A stretch of 64,000 bases of DNA, from contig CM048591.1 in assembly GCA_026413225.1 (NCBI GenBank), positions 42,761,303 through 42,825,302 on the forward strand, read 5' to 3'. Below the pieces are notes generated by a model. It made no database searches, had not been told where the DNA came from, and saw nothing but the letters and a program-made list of their open reading frames with translations. Made by a program: the position numbers and the translations under genes. Each line of letters opens with the position of its first letter. The first letter of the stretch is position 1. Positions 60,730-64,000 of the stretch are shown one piece after another. The stretch is from Otis tarda (lineage: Eukaryota > Chordata > Aves > Otidiformes > Otididae).

Positions 60730-62973
60730 TTATTCTGCAAGATTACTAGCTGCTCTAGCAGATTTTAATATCTCTTGGATTCCTGTCAGGTTGTTTCTCT
60801 TAGAAGGAGAAGCTATGAAAATGCAGCAATTCCACTGATGCAGTTTTGTTTCTTCACACAGCGCATTCACAAAGCTCTGTTTCCTGTAACGTTGGAATAA
60901 AACAACTGAACACTTTTCCAGTTTTATACTATCACTTTCTAAAAGTGTTACTCCTAATTTTTAGATGCACGAGAAGAAAAAAAAAATATTTTCTGATGTT
61001 TGGTAAATTTCTTTATTTGTTTCAAAATGTTAGAATAAAGCTTAGACTACCTTATGCTTGCTAAAAACTGAAGGTACATTAGCAATTTCCTCTAGGATAT
61101 ATGTCAGGCTTTGCATAAAGAACAACTCAACCTCAGTCATGCTCTGCTTACTTCCCAGAAAACGATCATGTTGCTCAGGTAGTTGATGTCGACTTCATCC
61201 GCTTCTAAATCAGTAGTGTCTTTTATGTCAGCTAACCAGTTCTGCACTGCTTGAGCCTGTTCAACAAGGCTCTGTCTATCTGGGCTAACACGAGAAGCAT
61301 AATAAAACCTTTAAAGTAAATTCATGATCTAAAGCACATTTCTCAGGTCATACTTGAGAATGGATTCCAAATTTCACATTTACATTCTGAATTACCTCCT
61401 CAATGTGGTCTTGATCAGTCAAAGGTTTTCATCCAGGTAGGGCCTTTCTTGGCTTGAAAAATCTTTTCTTAAACTTTGGCCTTGAAAGGATCTTAACTCA
61501 CACAGGTTTACGTTATTTCTTTACAGCTGGACTCTTCATTTTGAGCTGCTCACTGTGTGAAAGCTTGCTACCCCAGCTGACTCCACAGCCAACTGACTTA
61601 GGATGAATGTGTGGAACACCACCAAGGCCAAATCTGATCAGAAAGGAAGCTGAGTTACTTCTAGCATGTATCTAAATAAAGTCATCAAAAGACTTGTAAT
61701 TCCTGCTCAAATGCTAATGATTTATTACAGCAAAGATTAATTTGACTGTTACCCCTGAAAAAAATAACTTTGAAGGTTCAACGCTTCCCAGGTAACTGAA
61801 ACTTATCTCTAAAAAAGGGCTCCCTGGAAAGTTCAGTCCTTGCCTGTGTTTGCAACACATTGTGTACCAGTGCCCATAGCTACCTCATAATGAAACGCTG
61901 CTCCAGGGCAAACTTTCACACCGCCCTCACCCAAAGCAGTGGGTGTGGCAAGACACTGATAAAGGTCACCCCAATTGCCTCCCCTTTTTCTCTGTGTTAA
62001 ATGTTGCTGTTTTAGCTGATGATCCAATAACAGGAAATCCTCTATGCAAGTGCCCGAAACAGCCTTTGAATTAACTGCTTAATATCGCGAGATATGTACA
62101 GTGCATAGCATAGAAAAGAAAACCAAATCTCTTGGACAGATAAATGAAGGATGTTTGCACTTTGCTAGGTTCAGTGCACAAGGAGATGCAGAAGAAACTG
62201 GATCTAGGATGCCAAGAAGTCACATTTTAGTTGCGAAAGGGAAATTATAATTGTAACTGCTCAGCAGTGGTAATTTGTGAATGATCTGGCACAGGGGGCA
62301 AGGAGGCCCAACTGCAAGAAGGGGTTAAGCTGGATGGTGGCAGGAATATGCCAGAGACAGGACTCCTTGCAAGGGAGTGAAGATTCCTCTGGTGATCAGA
62401 TAAGAAACAGCCTCAGCATTGCCTGGTAGACCATTTTGGGGCCATTTTGGGGCAGCAAAGTTGGGCTTGGGGCAGAGCCATGGGCCAGGCAGAGGTCCCC
62501 CCTGCAGCTGCTCAAGGGATTGGTGCTGGTGCAAGTGTGTGTGAGGAATCTGCTTGTGACAGATCTTTGCAGACTCCATGTAGAACCATGTGGGACTCAG
62601 CCTGATGTATTGTTCATTAAATCTGCAGCTCAGGATTTCATAATGCCACAAGACTACATTAAGATCCTGTTATCAGTTATTCTCATTTATTCACTGTCCT
62701 TTACTTCAAGTACTATAAGTTTAATCTAAAACAAAGCTAAAATACTTTGTTTACTTGTCCAAAGGGTACCACATGCACATCAGGTGCTGTAGAAATAGCT
62801 ACGATCACAACAACAATAACAAATTTAATTCACAAAAGATGTAGAATCTGGCATTTCTCATCACATCTGCTATCTTACTTTACGTTGATCAGCTTAGCAT
62901 CTTTTTCTGTGAGCCAAAAGTCACAGTAGGATTTGACAACAAAACTTAAAGCAATCACAGTACTTTCCACCAT
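60730..62973 (-). CDS. Candidate small gene, three coding exons, 106 residues
   Basis: Exons 62973-62879 (ATG, 31 codons plus AA), 61308-61152 (one base plus 52 codons) and 60798-60730 (22 codons plus TAA) join in phase to 321 nt. Splice sites: GTAAA|GTAAGA; TTTACTTTAAAG and GGGAA|GTAAGC; CTTCTCCTTCTAAG. The middle exon is the most convincing, rich in Ala, Gln, Asp and Glu (SPDRQSLVEQAQAVQNWLAD, TTDLEADEVDINYLSNM), unlike translated AT-rich noncoding DNA. The protein looks helical and soluble. I recognise no family. The first exon may start further upstream through an acceptor, making this a C-terminal part. The middle exon could instead join the candidate exon at 53340 in the same phase. Confidence 0.4.
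61309..62878. other. Intron of the minus-strand candidate gene
   Basis: AT-rich with no repeat recognised. The frame at 62325-62651 on the minus strand is open but has no motif. Confidence 0.5.
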
Positions 62974-64000
62974 TAATTTAAATTGCAGTTCCAAAAACAA
63001 GAAAGGAAAGAACAAAACAGATTCTCTGTTAAGTGACTTGACAAACCTTAGCCGTTTCAATACACTGATTTAATCTCTTTCTTCTCTTTTATACACAACG
63101 TAAATCAGCTCACACTATACATACAAATTACCTAGTCATATGTAGTATATTGTCAAGCTAGGGCTTTGTTTGGAGATAGTGGTAAACTCTCCCAGGCTGC
63201 GTTCATGTCTACAGAAACTGCTGACACTCCAAGACTGGGCCCAGAACACCTCAAAATGCAAGAAGAAAAAGGATAATAATTTACAAATGTAATATTAATG
63301 AGAAAAGAAATAGCTTTATTGACAGAAGATATGGACTGTTCTTGCTAAGGCTTTGGTGTGTATAATTTGCTGTGGTAGACATGCTAACATCTACTGAAAA
63401 AATTAATTAATTAACTACGACATAATAAGCTTAGGAAACACACATCCCCTTTTATGTGAACAGTATATATCTTAAAAAGTATTTGTTTTCCAGATGTCGG
63501 AACTCAAAGATTTGTTTCTTTTAAAATCACTCCCTCTGTGGTAATTACATATATATGTATTTATGTGCACACATCTCTCTATTGTATTTAGGAAAGCTTC
63601 GTGTAGAACTTAAGAAAAAATCCCTGACTTGGGTTAAGACCCATATTCAGCTGCTTCCTCAAAGAGGAAACAGGGAATAATACAGATGAACTAAACAAGC
63701 CTGCTGTTTTAAACAAATATAATTTGATCTCTCAGGGAAGCACCATTTCCTGAAGAGAACTGCCTGATTACATAAGATTGCCTCATACTCAGTTCCCAAA
63801 TCTTGCCTGACAATCACTCTGGAAAATGACAATCACGATAACTGCAGAATAATAAAACGTGTCTAAGTAACTGGTTAAGAAAAGAAATTACGAGTATGAA
63901 GTAAGCATTAGAAGCAGAGCAAGAATTGGTTTTCAGGGACATAAAATCTAAACAGCAAAGAGCAGAAATTACAGACAGAGATGCCTCCCAACCCACTCTT
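62974..64000. other. Right end of window
   Basis: AT-rich sequence with a short TA-rich run near 63550. I see no gene, repeat element or RNA gene. Upstream exons of the minus-strand candidate could lie here or beyond. Confidence 0.5.

Noticed and set aside
1..64000. tRNA, rRNA, CRISPR or bacterial-type features
   Set aside because: None seen. Composition and gene structure are those of a vertebrate nuclear genome.

Overview
This window looks like vertebrate, almost certainly bird, nuclear DNA. The evidence is a multi-exon gene with GT-AG introns, several CR1 LINE copies that are 5'-truncated and end in the CR1 octamer tail (ATTCTATG-like), two avian-type endogenous retroviral solo LTRs, otherwise low repeat density, and an AT-rich background with one sharp CpG island. 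No bacterial, CRISPR or operon structure is present.

Left half (1 to about 29.4 kb): RASEF (RAB45), read on the minus strand. Fourteen coding exons can be placed to the base. They run from an EF-hand first exon inside a CpG island (ATG at 28989) through a coiled-coil region and a Ser/acidic linker to a Rab GTPase domain. The GTPase domain is cut by the left window edge just after the DVTCEKSF segment. The exons join to 1851 nt, or 617 codons, with every splice phase matching. The 12.9-kb intron 1 carries a solo LTR (16554-17610) and a CR1 fragment (24642-25210).

Right half (29.4-64 kb): this looks intergenic but contains signs of undescribed genes. The best supported is a minus-strand leucine-rich-repeat (LRR) gene whose C-terminal exons lie at 47208-47397, 40603-40719, 37562-37644 and 33502-33628. 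Joined in phase, they give six consecutive LRRs spaced exactly 26 residues apart across every exon junction. A stop codon and a poly(A) signal follow. One LRR carries an in-frame TGA (47295-47297), so the gene may be dying or dead in this animal. Two weaker small-gene candidates are a plus-strand four-exon frame (50866-54982, 86 codons plus stop) and a minus-strand three-exon frame (62973-60730, 106 codons plus stop, poly(A) signal about 100 nt downstream).

Mobile DNA in the right half: an LTR (41990-43751) that was later split by a CR1 (42221-43526), a short CR1 3' end (44630-44957) and an old CR1 of about 1.9 kb (58130-59996). Two AT-rich stretches with clustered homeodomain-like TAATTA cores (about 56.4-56.9 and 57.6-57.9 kb) could be conserved regulatory elements. 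I cannot test that from this sequence alone.
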